Source: Streptomyces sp. SCL15-4
Lineage (GTDB): Bacteria > Actinomycetota > Actinomycetes > Streptomycetales > Streptomycetaceae
Assembly: GCF_033366695.1 (NCBI RefSeq)
Contig: NZ_JAOBTQ010000001.1
Span: 2,852,001 to 2,916,000, forward strand
Length of the DNA: 64,000 nucleotides
Direction of reading: 5' to 3'
The notes under the pieces were generated by a model. That model had not been told where the DNA came from. It saw nothing but the letters and a program-made list of their open reading frames with translations, and did no database searches. Position numbers and translations under genes: made by a program. Shown here one piece after another: positions 47,673-56,096 of this stretch (position 1 is the first letter of the stretch; every line of letters begins with the position of its first letter).

Positions 47673-47710
47673 GCGGCCGCGTTTGCCAAGATTTGGTAAA
47701 GCGCGGCCGC
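47673..47710. repeat. Long inverted repeat
   Basis: GCGGCCGCGTTTGCCAA opposes TTGGTAAAGCGCGGCCGC with one mismatch and one bulge and only a 3-nt loop. It lies 62 bases past the stop of the cnoX-like gene and could be its terminator or a protein-binding site. It has no T-run. Confidence 0.55.
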
Positions 47711-47772
47711 CGTGACGCCTCGGCGTCGAATCTTTCGCCACGGCATCACGAGCCGTGGCCGGGTTCAGCCCC

Positions 47773-48744
47773 TCAGAAAAGTGCGCGTGCGAGGGCCCTG
47801 CGCGCACCCACGACCCGCGGGTCCTCCGGGCCCACGACCTCGAACAGCTCCAGCAGCCGGCGCCGTACGGCGTCCCGGTCGTCGCCCGCCGTGCGCTGCA
47901 CGGTGTCGATCAGCCGGCCGAACGCGTCCTCGACATGGCCGCCCACCAGGTCCAGATCGGCGGCGGCGATCTGCGCCTCGGCGTCCTTGGGCTTGTCGGC
48001 GGCCTCCTGACGCACCTTCTGCGGGTCCATGTCCTGCACCCGCTGGAGCAGCTCGGCCTGTGCCAGGCCGAGCTTGGCCTCCGGGTGGCCCGGATCGTCG
48101 GCCAGCACGTTCCGGTACGCCCGGACGGCCCCGGCGAGGTCGCCCGCGTCCATCGCCTGCGCGGCGGCGTTCAGCGCCGCGTCGTACGGGCCCTCCGCCG
48201 GCGCGGCCACCGCCGCGCCGCCCGGTTCGGCCTCCGGGTCGACGGTCAGACCGGTCAGGCCGAAGCGCTGCTCGGCCACCGCGACCAGCTGGTCCAGGGT
48301 CTGCCGGATCTGGTCCTCGCCGGCCACGCCCTGGAACAGCGGGAGCGCCTGGCCCGCGACGACGGCGAAGACGGCCGGGATGCCCTGGATCCCGAACTGC
48401 TGCATCAGCATCTGGTTGGCGTCGACGTCGATCTTGGCGAGGAGGAAGCGCCCGTTGTACTCGACGGCCAGCCGCTCCAGGACCGGGCTCAGCTGCTTGC
48501 AGGGCTGACACCACTCGGCCCAGAAGTCGATGACGACGGGCACTTCGGCGGAGCGCTGCAGGACCTCCTGCTCGAACCCCGCCTCATCGACGTCAATGAC
48601 GAGATCGGCCGGGGAGACGGCTCCCGTCCCGCCCTGTCGGGCGGCTTCGGCGCGCGTCTGCTCGGCCTTGGCCTTGGCCTCCTGGGCCGCCTTCACCGCG
48701 GCGAGGTCGACGACACCGCTCATGGACATGTTCCGTGGCTGCAT
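47773..48744 (-). CDS. Thioredoxin-TPR protein, CnoX/YbbN-like co-chaperone
   Basis: 323 residues from ATG 48744 (GGGGGAGGA seven bases upstream). A hydrophilic N-terminus of about 45 residues leads into a thioredoxin domain with WAEWCQPCKQL (Cys79, Cys82) and GIPAVF. The C-terminal 130 residues are tetratricopeptide-like helices (YDAALNAAAQAMDAGDLAGA, YRNVLADDPGHPEAKLGLAQ). E. coli CnoX has SQHC and no reductase activity; here CQPC suggests that a redox-active pair is retained. Likely protects or hands over proteins to chaperonins under oxidation. Confidence 0.88.
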   Translation of the reverse strand: MQPRNMSMSGVVDLAAVKAAQEAKAKAEQTRAEAARQGGTGAVSPADLVIDVDEAGFEQEVLQRSAEVPVVIDFWAEWCQPCKQLSPVLERLAVEYNGRFLLAKIDVDANQMLMQQFGIQGIPAVFAVVAGQALPLFQGVAGEDQIRQTLDQLVAVAEQRFGLTGLTVDPEAEPGGAAVAAPAEGPYDAALNAAAQAMDAGDLAGAVRAYRNVLADDPGHPEAKLGLAQAELLQRVQDMDPQKVRQEAADKPKDAEAQIAAADLDLVGGHVEDAFGRLIDTVQRTAGDDRDAVRRRLLELFEVVGPEDPRVVGARRALARALF

Positions 48745-48852
48745 GCGTCTATCCTCCCCCGAGCGGGCGCCTGAGCGAAAAAGCGATATGCGGCGCCGGG
48801 TCCCCACCCGCGCCTTGTGGTCGTCCGCCCGTGTACGTCCCTCACGAGCTTT

Positions 48853-48869
48853 CGCTACGAGTCGTAGCG
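48853..48869. promoter_or_regulatory. 17-bp palindrome upstream of tetR
   Basis: CGCTACGA-G-TCGTAGCG, perfect 8-bp arms, between the cnoX-like gene (start 48744) and the divergent tetR (48953). Probable operator of that TetR. Confidence 0.6.
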
Positions 48870-48952
48870 TAATGCCACGAGGGCGCCGCGCGACACCGCA
48901 GCCCGGTGATCTCCCTCACGGCACCACAGGACCCGCCGGTTATGGTCAAGGG

Positions 48953-49579
48953 ATGCAGAGCCGCACCCCCGTCAGCCGTACCGGACGCCCGCGCAGCGCC
49001 GCCGCGGACACCGCGATCCTGGCCGCGACCCGGGAGGCTCTGGTGGAACTGGGCTGGTCCAAGCTCACCCTGTCGGACGTCGCCGTCCGGGCCGGGGTCG
49101 CCAAGACGACCCTGTACCGCCGCTGGGCCGGCAAGAACGAGCTGGTCGTGGACGCCGTCGCGGAACTCTTCGACGAACTGGAGGTCCCCGACCTCGGCAG
49201 CCTCGCCGCCGACATCGAAGGCGTCGTCCTCCAGTTCGCGGCCATCCTCGCCCGTCCCGAGGCCCGCAGCGGCCTGATGGCGGTGGTCGCCGAGTCCACC
49301 CGCGACGACGCGCTGCGCGAACGCATCCGCGCCTCGATCGTGGACCGCCAGATGCGCCTGGTCCTCCAGGGCCGCGCCCGCGCCCAGCACCGCGGCGAAC
49401 TCCCGGCCGAGCCGGACCCCGAGGAGTCCGCCCGCACGGTCGACCTGATCTTCGACATGGTCGCGGGCGCGGTGGTCCACCGCACCCTGGTCAGCGGCAA
49501 ACCCGCCAACGAGGAATGGGTCCGCAGCTTCACCCGCATCCTCCTGCTGGGCCTGGCGGGAGCGGCCCGGACCCCTTGA
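48953..49579 (+). CDS. TetR family regulator
   Basis: 208 residues from ATG 48953. HTH: ILAATREALVELGWSKLTLSDVAVRAGVAKTTLYRRWAGKNELV. The C-terminal domain is of the TetR_C_11/AcrR type (residues about 85-205). No strong RBS before the ATG. A perfect palindrome 84 bases upstream suggests self-control and possibly control of the divergent cnoX-like gene. Confidence 0.9.
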   Translation: MQSRTPVSRTGRPRSAAADTAILAATREALVELGWSKLTLSDVAVRAGVAKTTLYRRWAGKNELVVDAVAELFDELEVPDLGSLAADIEGVVLQFAAILARPEARSGLMAVVAESTRDDALRERIRASIVDRQMRLVLQGRARAQHRGELPAEPDPEESARTVDLIFDMVAGAVVHRTLVSGKPANEEWVRSFTRILLLGLAGAARTP

Positions 49580-49649
49580 GGACACCGCTTGGCGCACGAA
49601 CGCGCCGCCCCCGGGACACTCCCCGGCGGGCGGCGCGTCGGCGACGCGG

Positions 49650-51350
49650 TCAGAAACCGGCCGGCTCCGTGTACACCCCCCACTCGTCCCGCAGCACCCC
49701 GCAGATCTCGCCCAGGGTGGCCTCGGCGCGCACGGCGTCCAGCATCGGCTCGATCATGTTGGCCCCGGACCGGGCCGCCGCCAGCATGGCGTCGAGCGCG
49801 GCGCGCACGGCCGGCTCGTCGCGGGCGGCCTTGCGCTCGGCGAGGACGCGGACCTGCTCGCGCTCCACCTCGTGGCTGACCCGCAGGATCTCCAGGTCGC
49901 CGGTCACCGACCCGGTGTGGACGTTCACGCCCACGACCCTCTTGTCGCCCTTCTCCAGCGCCTGCTGGTAGCGGAAGGCGGATTCGGCGATCTCGCCGGT
50001 GAACCAGCCGTCCTCTATGCCGCGCAGGATGCCGGAGGTGATCGGCCCGATCGGATGACGCCCGTCCGGGTGAGCCCGCAGGCCCCGCTCCTTGATCTGC
50101 TCGAATATCTTCTCCGCGTCCGCCTCGATCCGGTCCGTCAGCTGCTCGACGTACCAGGCGCCGCCCAGCGGGTCGGCCACATTGGCGACCCCGGTCTCCT
50201 CCATCAGCACCTGCTGGGTGCGCAGCGCGATCTCCGCGGCCTGCTCGCTGGGCAGCGCCAGGGTCTCGTCCAGGGCGTTGGTGTGCAGCGAGTTCGTCCC
50301 GCCGAGCACGGCGGCCAGCGCCTCCACGGCCGTGCGCACCACGTTGTTGTACGGCTGCTGCGCGGTCAGCGACACACCGGCCGTCTGGGTGTGGAAGCGG
50401 AGCCACTGCGCCTTGTCGCTCTTCGCGCCGTACACCTCCCGCATCCACCGCGCCCAGATGCGCCGGGCCGCGCGGAACTTGGCGATCTCCTCGAAGAAGT
50501 CCACGTGCGCGTCGAAGAAGAAGGACAGCCCCGGCGCGAAGACGTCCACGTCCAGCCCGCGGCTGAGCCCCAGCTCGACGTACCCGAACCCGTCGGCCAG
50601 GGTGTACGCCAGCTCCTGCGCGGCCGTGGCCCCGGCCTCCCGGATGTGGTAGCCGGAGACGGACAGCGGCTTGTACGCGGGGATGCCCGCCGCGCAGTAC
50701 TCCATCAGGTCGCCGATCAGCCGCAGATGGGGCTCCGGCTGGAACAGCCACTCCTTCTGCGCGATGTACTCCTTGAAGATGTCGGTCTGGAGCGTGCCGT
50801 TGAGCACCCGCGGATCGACACCCTGGCGTTCGGCGGCGACCAGGTACATGCAGAAGACAGGCACGGCCGGGCCGCTGATGGTCATGGAGGTCGTCACATC
50901 CCCCAGCGGGATGTCCTTGAACAGCACCTCCATGTCGGCGGCCGAGTCGATGGCGACGCCGCAGTGCCCGACCTCGCCGAGCGAGCGCGGATCGTCGGAG
51001 TCGCGTCCCATGAGCGTCGGCATGTCGAAGGCGACGGACAGCCCTCCGCCGCCCGCCGCGAGGATCATCTTGTACCGCTCGTTGGTCTGCTCGGCGTTGC
51101 CGAAGCCGGCGAACTGGCGGATCGTCCAGGTGCGGCCGCGGTAGCCGGTCGGGTGGAGCCCGCGCGTGAAGGGATACTCCCCGGGCCAGCCGATCCGCTC
51201 GAATCCCTCGTACGTGTCACCCGGCCGGGGCCCGTACACCGGTTCCACGGGGTCACCGGAGAGCGTGGTGAAGTCCGCGTCTCGCTTGCGTGCGGCGTCG
51301 TAACGGGCCTGCCAGCGACGGCGGCCCTCCTCGATGGCGTGAGCGTCCAT
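49650..51350 (-). CDS. icmA: Isobutyryl-CoA mutase large subunit
   Basis: 566 residues from ATG 51350, the usual length of IcmA, and lacking the C-terminal B12-binding domain of methylmalonyl-CoA mutase. The two residues that set substrate choice are Phe80 (TIRQFAGF) and Gln198 ([11 protein letters not shown]), as in isobutyryl-CoA mutase, not the Tyr and Arg of methylmalonyl-CoA mutase. Partnered with a B12-binding small subunit (IcmB) it interconverts isobutyryl-CoA and n-butyryl-CoA, linking valine breakdown to polyketide starter units. No icmB is in this window; the chaperone gene meaB is at 60412-61368. Confidence 0.93.
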   Translation of the reverse strand: MDAHAIEEGRRRWQARYDAARKRDADFTTLSGDPVEPVYGPRPGDTYEGFERIGWPGEYPFTRGLHPTGYRGRTWTIRQFAGFGNAEQTNERYKMILAAGGGGLSVAFDMPTLMGRDSDDPRSLGEVGHCGVAIDSAADMEVLFKDIPLGDVTTSMTISGPAVPVFCMYLVAAERQGVDPRVLNGTLQTDIFKEYIAQKEWLFQPEPHLRLIGDLMEYCAAGIPAYKPLSVSGYHIREAGATAAQELAYTLADGFGYVELGLSRGLDVDVFAPGLSFFFDAHVDFFEEIAKFRAARRIWARWMREVYGAKSDKAQWLRFHTQTAGVSLTAQQPYNNVVRTAVEALAAVLGGTNSLHTNALDETLALPSEQAAEIALRTQQVLMEETGVANVADPLGGAWYVEQLTDRIEADAEKIFEQIKERGLRAHPDGRHPIGPITSGILRGIEDGWFTGEIAESAFRYQQALEKGDKRVVGVNVHTGSVTGDLEILRVSHEVEREQVRVLAERKAARDEPAVRAALDAMLAAARSGANMIEPMLDAVRAEATLGEICGVLRDEWGVYTEPAGF

Positions 51351-51424
51351 ACCCTCGAATTTACTTGGACGTCCAAGTAAATGTCGATGGCAGACCGCCG
51401 TACGGCATCCGTACGGCGGTGTCG

Positions 51425-51763
51425 CTACGCCTTGGCGGCGGCCGGCGCCCGGTCGGCGGCCTCGGCGTCCAGCTCGCGGCTGATCCTGCGCTCGACGAAG
51501 AAGGCGGCCGTGGGGATCGTGCCCGCGAGCAGCACCCACAGCTGCTTGCCGACCGGCCACTTCGCCTTGGAGCCCAGGTCGAAGGCGAAGACCAGATAGA
51601 CGACGTACAGCCAGCCGTGGGCGATGGCGACGACCCGCGTGAAGTCGGCGGCGCCGTCCATGTCCAGCCCGTACTTCGCGATCATGCTCAGGCACAGCAG
51701 CACCAGCAGGACGCCCGTGGTGTAGGCGAGGACGCGGTAGCGGGTCAGCACGCTTCGTTTCAT
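51425..51763 (-). CDS. DUF3817 membrane protein (first copy)
   Basis: 112 residues from ATG 51763 (GTG 51781 possible). Three hydrophobic segments: LAYTTGVLLVLLCLSMIA, VVAIAHGWLYVVYLVFAFDL and LLAGTIPTAAFFVERRI; the motif AHGWLYVVYL and the PTAAFF ending are DUF3817. Function unknown. A second family member is at 55530-55874. Confidence 0.85.
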   Translation of the reverse strand: MKRSVLTRYRVLAYTTGVLLVLLCLSMIAKYGLDMDGAADFTRVVAIAHGWLYVVYLVFAFDLGSKAKWPVGKQLWVLLAGTIPTAAFFVERRISRELDAEAADRAPAAAKA

Positions 51764-51806
51764 GGAGTCGAGCGTAACCACCCGTTCCGGGAGATCTTGC
51801 CCCGGG

Positions 51807-52316
51807 TCACTCCTCCGTGAAGTCGTGTGCCGCGATCCGCAGCGGGCGGAACATCGCGAAGATCTCGCGGCACTCCTCCGCGTCGTACGCCCCGAGACCG
51901 AAGTCCATGGCCATCAGGTCGCGGGTGGCCGCGTCGACCACCTCGCGGCCCTTGTCGGTGATGACGGCGAGGGTGCCCCGGCCGTCGTTGGGGTTGGGGC
52001 GCTTGGCCACCAGGCCGGACCTCACCAGCCGGTCCACGGTGTTCGTCACCGACGTGGGATGCACCATCAGCCGCTGGCCGATCTTGGACATCGGCAGCTC
52101 GCCGGCCTTGGAGAAGGTGAGCAGCACCAGCGCCTCATAGCGGGCGAACGTCAGTCCGTACGGCTTGACCACCGCGTCGACCTCCGCGAGCAGGATCTGC
52201 TGGGCCCGCATGATGGAGGTGATCGCGGCCATGGAGGGCACGTTTCCCCAGCGCTGCTTCCACAGCTCGTCGGCGCGGGCGATGGGGTCGAACGGAAGAC
52301 TGAGAGGCTTGGGCAC
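51807..52316 (-). CDS. MarR family regulator
   Basis: 169 residues from ATG 52316. Winged-helix region: LTFARYEALVLLTFSKAGELPMSKIGQRLMVHPTSVTNTVDRLVRSGLVAKRPNPNDGRGTLAVIT, with the typical DxRG wing. Ligand and target unknown; the DUF3817 gene lies 43 bases downstream in the same direction and may be co-transcribed. Confidence 0.9.
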   Translation of the reverse strand: MPKPLSLPFDPIARADELWKQRWGNVPSMAAITSIMRAQQILLAEVDAVVKPYGLTFARYEALVLLTFSKAGELPMSKIGQRLMVHPTSVTNTVDRLVRSGLVAKRPNPNDGRGTLAVITDKGREVVDAATRDLMAMDFGLGAYDAEECREIFAMFRPLRIAAHDFTEE

Positions 52317-52975
52317 GTCATCAGACCCTACCGGCCGGTCATATGCCGGTCAGCCCTGTCTCGGCTTTCGGTCACCGGCCGTTCCCGCGCGCCCGGCCGG
52401 CGGAGCCGGAGCGGAGGGTGCGGGAGCCGGCGGGCGCTCCGGGGCGGGCGCGGCGGACGCCGAGCCGGGCCGGCCGCGGATGCGGGCCCGGCCGGAGGCG
52501 GACGCGGCCTTCCGCGCGAGGCGGCCGGCTGCTGCCGGAGCCGCCGTCCCGGAACGGCCGTACGCCGAGGCCCGCACCGCACGTCTTGTACGTCCGCGAC
52601 CTCGGCGGGCGGCGGAACCCGGTGCCGATGCCGAGCGCCTGCTCCCGGCCGGACGCGGTGACGGGTTCCGGTGCCCCGGGGCAGCCCGCGCCGCTCCGGC
52701 CGGCCCGCGCTCCGGCGGCCCCGCGGTCCGGACTCCGCCGCCCGGGCCCGCGAGGCGCCGGTACGGCTGCCGGGCCGCCGACGCGCCGCCGTCCCGGCGG
52801 CCCCGGCCGACCGCCCGGCGACGACCCGCGCCCCTCGCCCACCGGCCGGGCCTCGTCCCGTCCTCGGCGGCGGGTCGCGTCTCGTCCTCGGTGGCGGGTC
52901 GCGCGGGCGGGGAGCCGCGTGACGGGCCGTGTCACGTCGTCGTCCGCGTCCGCCGGCCGGCGCCCGGCACGCCGG
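52317..52975. other. Gene-free GC-rich stretch
   Basis: About 660 bases of very high GC. Open frames exist on both strands but are Pro/Arg/Ala-only and resemble no family. Near 52336-52352 a short repeated CCGGTC flanks CATATG. I see no supported gene; a decayed gene cannot be excluded. Confidence 0.5.
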
Positions 52976-53623
52976 CTACTGGGCCCGCCGCCGCAGCTGG
53001 TGCCGTACGGCGCGCTGGGCGACCGGGCCCAGGGACTCCACCGCGGCCACCAGGGCCCCCAGCTGCTCCAGCGCGGCCAGCGCCGCCCCCGCCCCGGCCT
53101 CGTCCACGCCCTCGTACAGCTCGATCCCGACGAACGACGCGGCGACCGCGCGCGCCAGTCCCGCCGGGTCGGTGAACTCGCCGAACGGTGTCGCCGCCAG
53201 GACGCGGCGCAGCACCTGCTCGATCTCGGTGATCCACAGGTCGAGCCCGGCGGCCGTGGCCGGTCCCAGGCCGGGATGGGTCGCGGCGCCGGCCAGCAGC
53301 TGGCCGAGCAGGGCGACATGGCCCCCGGCCCGCTCGCGCTCGTGGATCTCTCGGCCGACGGTCAGCAGCTCGGACAGCGAGCCGATCTCGGCGAGGCGTT
53401 CGCGGTAGCGGGCCACCGCCTGCTCCGCCCCGTACCGGCAGGCCGCGGCGAGCAGTTCGTCCACGGATCCGAAGTGGTAGAAGACGAGGGCCTGGTTGAC
53501 ACCGGCCGCCGCGGCCACGGTGCGGGCCGAGGTCTTGGCGATGCCCTGCTCGGTGAGGGTGCGCAGGGCGCCCTCCAGCAGTCTGGCCTTGGTCTCCTGG
53601 GACTTCGCGGTCTCCGGGCTCAT
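52976..53623 (-). CDS. TetR family regulator of the DUF4166-SRPBCC operon
   Basis: 215 residues from ATG 53623, overlapping the stop of the DUF4166 gene by four bases. HTH: RLLEGALRTLTEQGIAKTSARTVAAAAGVNQALVFYHFGSVDELL. As last gene of a three-gene operon whose promoter carries two strong palindromes, it is probably an autorepressor. Ligand unknown. Confidence 0.9.
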   Translation of the reverse strand: MSPETAKSQETKARLLEGALRTLTEQGIAKTSARTVAAAAGVNQALVFYHFGSVDELLAAACRYGAEQAVARYRERLAEIGSLSELLTVGREIHERERAGGHVALLGQLLAGAATHPGLGPATAAGLDLWITEIEQVLRRVLAATPFGEFTDPAGLARAVAASFVGIELYEGVDEAGAGAALAALEQLGALVAAVESLGPVAQRAVRHQLRRRAQ

Positions 53624-54300
53624 GCGCGTGCCTCCTCCCGCACCGGGCGCAGTCCGGGCCGTACGCTGCGGGCGTGGATGTCGGTGTAGGAGGCGGTGAA
53701 GGAGCCCTCGTAGCCGAAGAGCGGCCCGAAGTACCGGTTCACCACGCGGACCCGGATGCGGAAGCGGCCGGTCGTGTCGTCGTAGGACTCGCGCACCTCG
53801 GCGGTGGCGCCGACGAGCCCGGGGACGCGGACGTCCACGGGGCCCTCCCGGAACCGGTGGGTGCCGGAGCGGATGAGCAGGGAGCCGTCGGGCTCGGCGT
53901 GGAAGTGCAGATCGCTGGCGAGGTGCTGGTGGGTGCCGAGGTAGTCCAGGACGCGGTCGCCGCGGGGGCCGAGCACCATCTGCGCGTCGAAGCGGCGGGC
54001 GCGGCCGGGCAGGTCGAAGGTGCGCACGAAGCTCACCGTCTCACGGCCGAAGCCGTCGGTGTACGGCACGTTCTCGATCGTGAAGGGGATGTTCCGGCCG
54101 GCCCGCGGGACGAGGATGTTGCGGGTGCCGCCGACGGCGAGGAACGGCTTCACGAACGCCCGTCCGTGCCAGATCCGGTCCATCACACCCCGGCCGGTGC
54201 ACGCCTCGCCGCGGGCCAGGCCGACGGAGAAGCGGCGGCGCAGGGCGGGGTGGAGGCGGTCGAAGGCGGGGCCCATCGCGGTGCGGAAGATCGAGGTCAT
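53620..54300 (-). CDS. DUF4166 family protein
   Basis: 226 residues from ATG 54300. Start MTSIFRTAMGPAFDRLHPALRRRFSVG and the segments RNIPFTIENVPYTDGFGRETVSFVRTF and VVNRYFGPLFGYEGSFTASY are DUF4166. Predicted mostly beta. No signal peptide. 43 bases from the upstream SRPBCC gene and coupled to tetR. Confidence 0.85.
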   Translation of the reverse strand: MTSIFRTAMGPAFDRLHPALRRRFSVGLARGEACTGRGVMDRIWHGRAFVKPFLAVGGTRNILVPRAGRNIPFTIENVPYTDGFGRETVSFVRTFDLPGRARRFDAQMVLGPRGDRVLDYLGTHQHLASDLHFHAEPDGSLLIRSGTHRFREGPVDVRVPGLVGATAEVRESYDDTTGRFRIRVRVVNRYFGPLFGYEGSFTASYTDIHARSVRPGLRPVREEARA

Positions 54301-54343
54301 CGGTGCTCCTCCAGGGAGGTCGTCCGTGGTGTCGGCGCGGGCG

Positions 54344-55096
54344 TCATCCGCGCTTCTGCAGCGTGTCCAGCAGGCGGGGCGCGCGGGTCGCGCCGGTGGG
54401 GGCGCGCAGGCAGCGGCGGGCGGCCGGGGTGCCGGCGAGGGGTGCCTTGAACAGGGCGAGGAAGACGCCGAGCACGAGCAGCAGCGGGCACAGGAAGGCC
54501 ATCGCGTCGGCGAAGGGGCCGGGCAGGCCGGGCAGCGAGCCGCGGCCGAGCACGGTCAGGCAGAGGACGAGGACGAGGGCCCGGACGGTGAGTTCGGCGA
54601 GCCAGTTGCAGCGGGCCCGTTCAGGCGTGATGCCCTCCTCCAGCCAGAGCCGGAGCCGGTCGAAGGACCAGGCGGTCGCCCAGCCCATGAGCGGGCGGAA
54701 CAGCAGGCGGTCGGCGAGGGCGCCGGGGGCGCCCCAGCGCGGGCGGTAGTCGTAGCCGGTGAGGAAGCGGACGCCCTGGGCGTCGGGCACGTAGCGCCAG
54801 TAGCCGCTGCCCTCGGCGATCAGGGAGAGGGGGTGCGGGGAGGCGAAGCGCAGGGCGGAGGTGCGGGTGCCGTCGGCGCGTTCCTTCTCGCCGGCGGCGA
54901 CACCGGTGCCGGAGACGGTGAGGAACGGCAGGACACGCGTGGCGTACCGGAAGCGCTGTGGTTCGCCCTCCGCGCGCGGGAGGTGGTCGATCTCGGTGAA
55001 GCGCAGGTCCCAGCGCTGGTGCCGGGCGGGGTCCTGGGTGCGCGCCCACAGCTCGTCGAGGCCGGCCCGGATGTGCGTCTCTATATAGAGACCCAT
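54344..55096 (-). CDS. SRPBCC-like domain protein with C-terminal membrane helices
   Basis: 250 residues from ATG 55096 (GGGGGA upstream); GTG 55108 is in frame. Residues 1-150 look like an SRPBCC/START-type ligand-binding domain (GLYIETHIRAGLDELWARTQDPARHQRWDLRFTEI). Two hydrophobic helices follow (LTVRALVLVLCLTVL, FLCPLLLVLGVFLALF). First gene of the operon with DUF4166 and TetR; suggests binding of a hydrophobic compound, function unknown. Confidence 0.75.
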   Translation of the reverse strand: MGLYIETHIRAGLDELWARTQDPARHQRWDLRFTEIDHLPRAEGEPQRFRYATRVLPFLTVSGTGVAAGEKERADGTRTSALRFASPHPLSLIAEGSGYWRYVPDAQGVRFLTGYDYRPRWGAPGALADRLLFRPLMGWATAWSFDRLRLWLEEGITPERARCNWLAELTVRALVLVLCLTVLGRGSLPGLPGPFADAMAFLCPLLLVLGVFLALFKAPLAGTPAARRCLRAPTGATRAPRLLDTLQKRG

Positions 55097-55120
55097 GTGT
55101 TCCCCCACGTGAGCACGGAG

Positions 55121-55138
55121 TTTGAGCGACCGCTCAAA
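55121..55138. promoter_or_regulatory. Operator palindrome 1 of the TetR operon
   Basis: TTTGAGCG-AC-CGCTCAAA, perfect 8-bp arms, 25 bases before the SRPBCC start on the minus strand. Confidence 0.8.
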
Positions 55139-55163
55139 ATCATCTGGCGCCGAACGTACACCT

Positions 55164-55183
55164 GTTTGAGCGATCGCTCAAAC
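55164..55183. promoter_or_regulatory. Operator palindrome 2 of the TetR operon
   Basis: GTTTGAGCGATCGCTCAAAC, a perfect 20-bp palindrome, centre 44 bp from that of palindrome 1. Shared core TTTGAGCG. Confidence 0.8.
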
Positions 55184-55196
55184 ATGGGGACCGCAA

Positions 55197-55223
55197 AAAC
55201 CCCGGCCCTCGGGACCGGGGTTT
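55197..55223 (-). terminator. Terminator of the MTH1187-DUF3817 operon
   Basis: AAACCCCGG and CCGGGGTTT form a 9-bp stem with a 9-nt loop; on the minus strand a T-run (GGTTTTTG) follows. Confidence 0.8.
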
Positions 55224-55239
55224 CGCGACGCGGGACGCG

Positions 55240-55533
55240 CTAGGAGGCGAGGTGGCGTTCGACGGTCTCCACCTTGCTGGTGAGGCCGTCGGTCACGCCG
55301 GGGCGGATGTCGGCCTTGAGGACGAGCGACACACGCGGGGCGCGGGCCTCGACGGCGGCGACGGCGCGCTTGACGACGTCCATGACCTCGTCCCACTCGC
55401 CCTCGATCGAGGTGAACATGGCGTCGGTGCGGTGGGGCAGGCCCGAGGCGCGGACCACGCGGACGGCGTCGGCGACGTACTCCCCCACGTCCTCACCGAC
55501 GCCGAGGGGCGTCACGGAGAAGGCGACGATCAT
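55240..55533 (-). CDS. MTH1187 / DUF77 family thiamine-binding-like protein
   Basis: 97 residues from ATG 55533, with AGGAAGGAG upstream and ATGA overlap with the preceding gene. The sequence [41 protein letters not shown] and [13 protein letters not shown] matches the family of small ferredoxin-fold proteins reported to bind thiamine or its precursor pieces. No thiamine gene is adjacent. Confidence 0.88.
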   Translation of the reverse strand: MIVAFSVTPLGVGEDVGEYVADAVRVVRASGLPHRTDAMFTSIEGEWDEVMDVVKRAVAAVEARAPRVSLVLKADIRPGVTDGLTSKVETVERHLAS

Positions 55534-55874
55534 GCGTTCAGGGCTCCTTCCTGGCGGGCGCGGGCGGCGATGACGGCGTCCTCGGCCTCGCGGCGCAGCC
55601 GGCGCTCGGCGAAGAAGCCGCCGGTGGGCAGGACCGACAGGACGAAGTAGAGGGCCGCGGTCTTCAGGGGCCACTTGGCGCGGTTCCAGGCGTCCGCCCA
55701 GAAGATCACATACAGGACGAAGAGGACGCCGTGGATCGCTCCCATCACGGGGACCGCGTCGAAGTCCGTGGTCCGCTTCAGCACCGAGCAGACGAGCAGG
55801 ATCAGGAAGGACACGGCCTCCGGGGCCGAGACCAGGCGGAGGCGGCGGAGGGCGGTGGCGGTCTTGATGTCCAC
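55530..55874 (-). CDS. DUF3817 membrane protein (second copy)
   Basis: 114 residues from ATG 55874. Same three-helix DUF3817 plan as 51425-51763: [54 protein letters not shown]. Its stop overlaps the MTH1187 gene start. Function unknown. Confidence 0.85.
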   Translation of the reverse strand: MDIKTATALRRLRLVSAPEAVSFLILLVCSVLKRTTDFDAVPVMGAIHGVLFVLYVIFWADAWNRAKWPLKTAALYFVLSVLPTGGFFAERRLRREAEDAVIAARARQEGALNA

Positions 55875-56096
55875 GGGTCACCTTCGGTGGGAGGGTCGAC
55901 GACGGTCTGCCGGTTACGGACTGCCGGTTGGTGCGCGCCCGTGCGTGCGGGAGTGCGCCGGTGGTGGAACCGGTTTGTGAACGCACGCACAAGCGTTCCA
56001 CCATTGTGGCAAACCTCGCCCCTAGGGGTCCGCTCAGGGTGGGTTTCCACCCGTGGGCCCTGTTCCGCCCACCCGCGCCGCCGCTACGTTCGCTGC

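Larger units (their letters stand above)
47148..47772. other. Structured gene-free region upstream of the DUF6230 operon
   Basis: 625 bases with no convincing gene. It holds GTTACT-GGCT-AGTAAC (47527-47542), a related TTTACT-CGC-AGTAAC (47657-47671), arms AAGCCGTTG/CAACGGCTT (47612-47653) and a long hairpin (47673-47710). It must contain the operon promoter. Confidence 0.6.

Noticed and set aside
47528..47749. 73-residue minus-strand frame in the intergenic region
   Set aside because: No RBS, crosses the inverted repeats and resembles nothing.
49650..51350. Methylmalonyl-CoA mutase
   Set aside because: Lacks the B12-binding domain and has Phe80/Gln198 in place of the Tyr/Arg pair.
54297..54491. 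64-residue minus-strand frame between SRPBCC and DUF4166 genes
   Set aside because: Overlaps the SRPBCC gene in another frame and is Arg/Pro-rich only.
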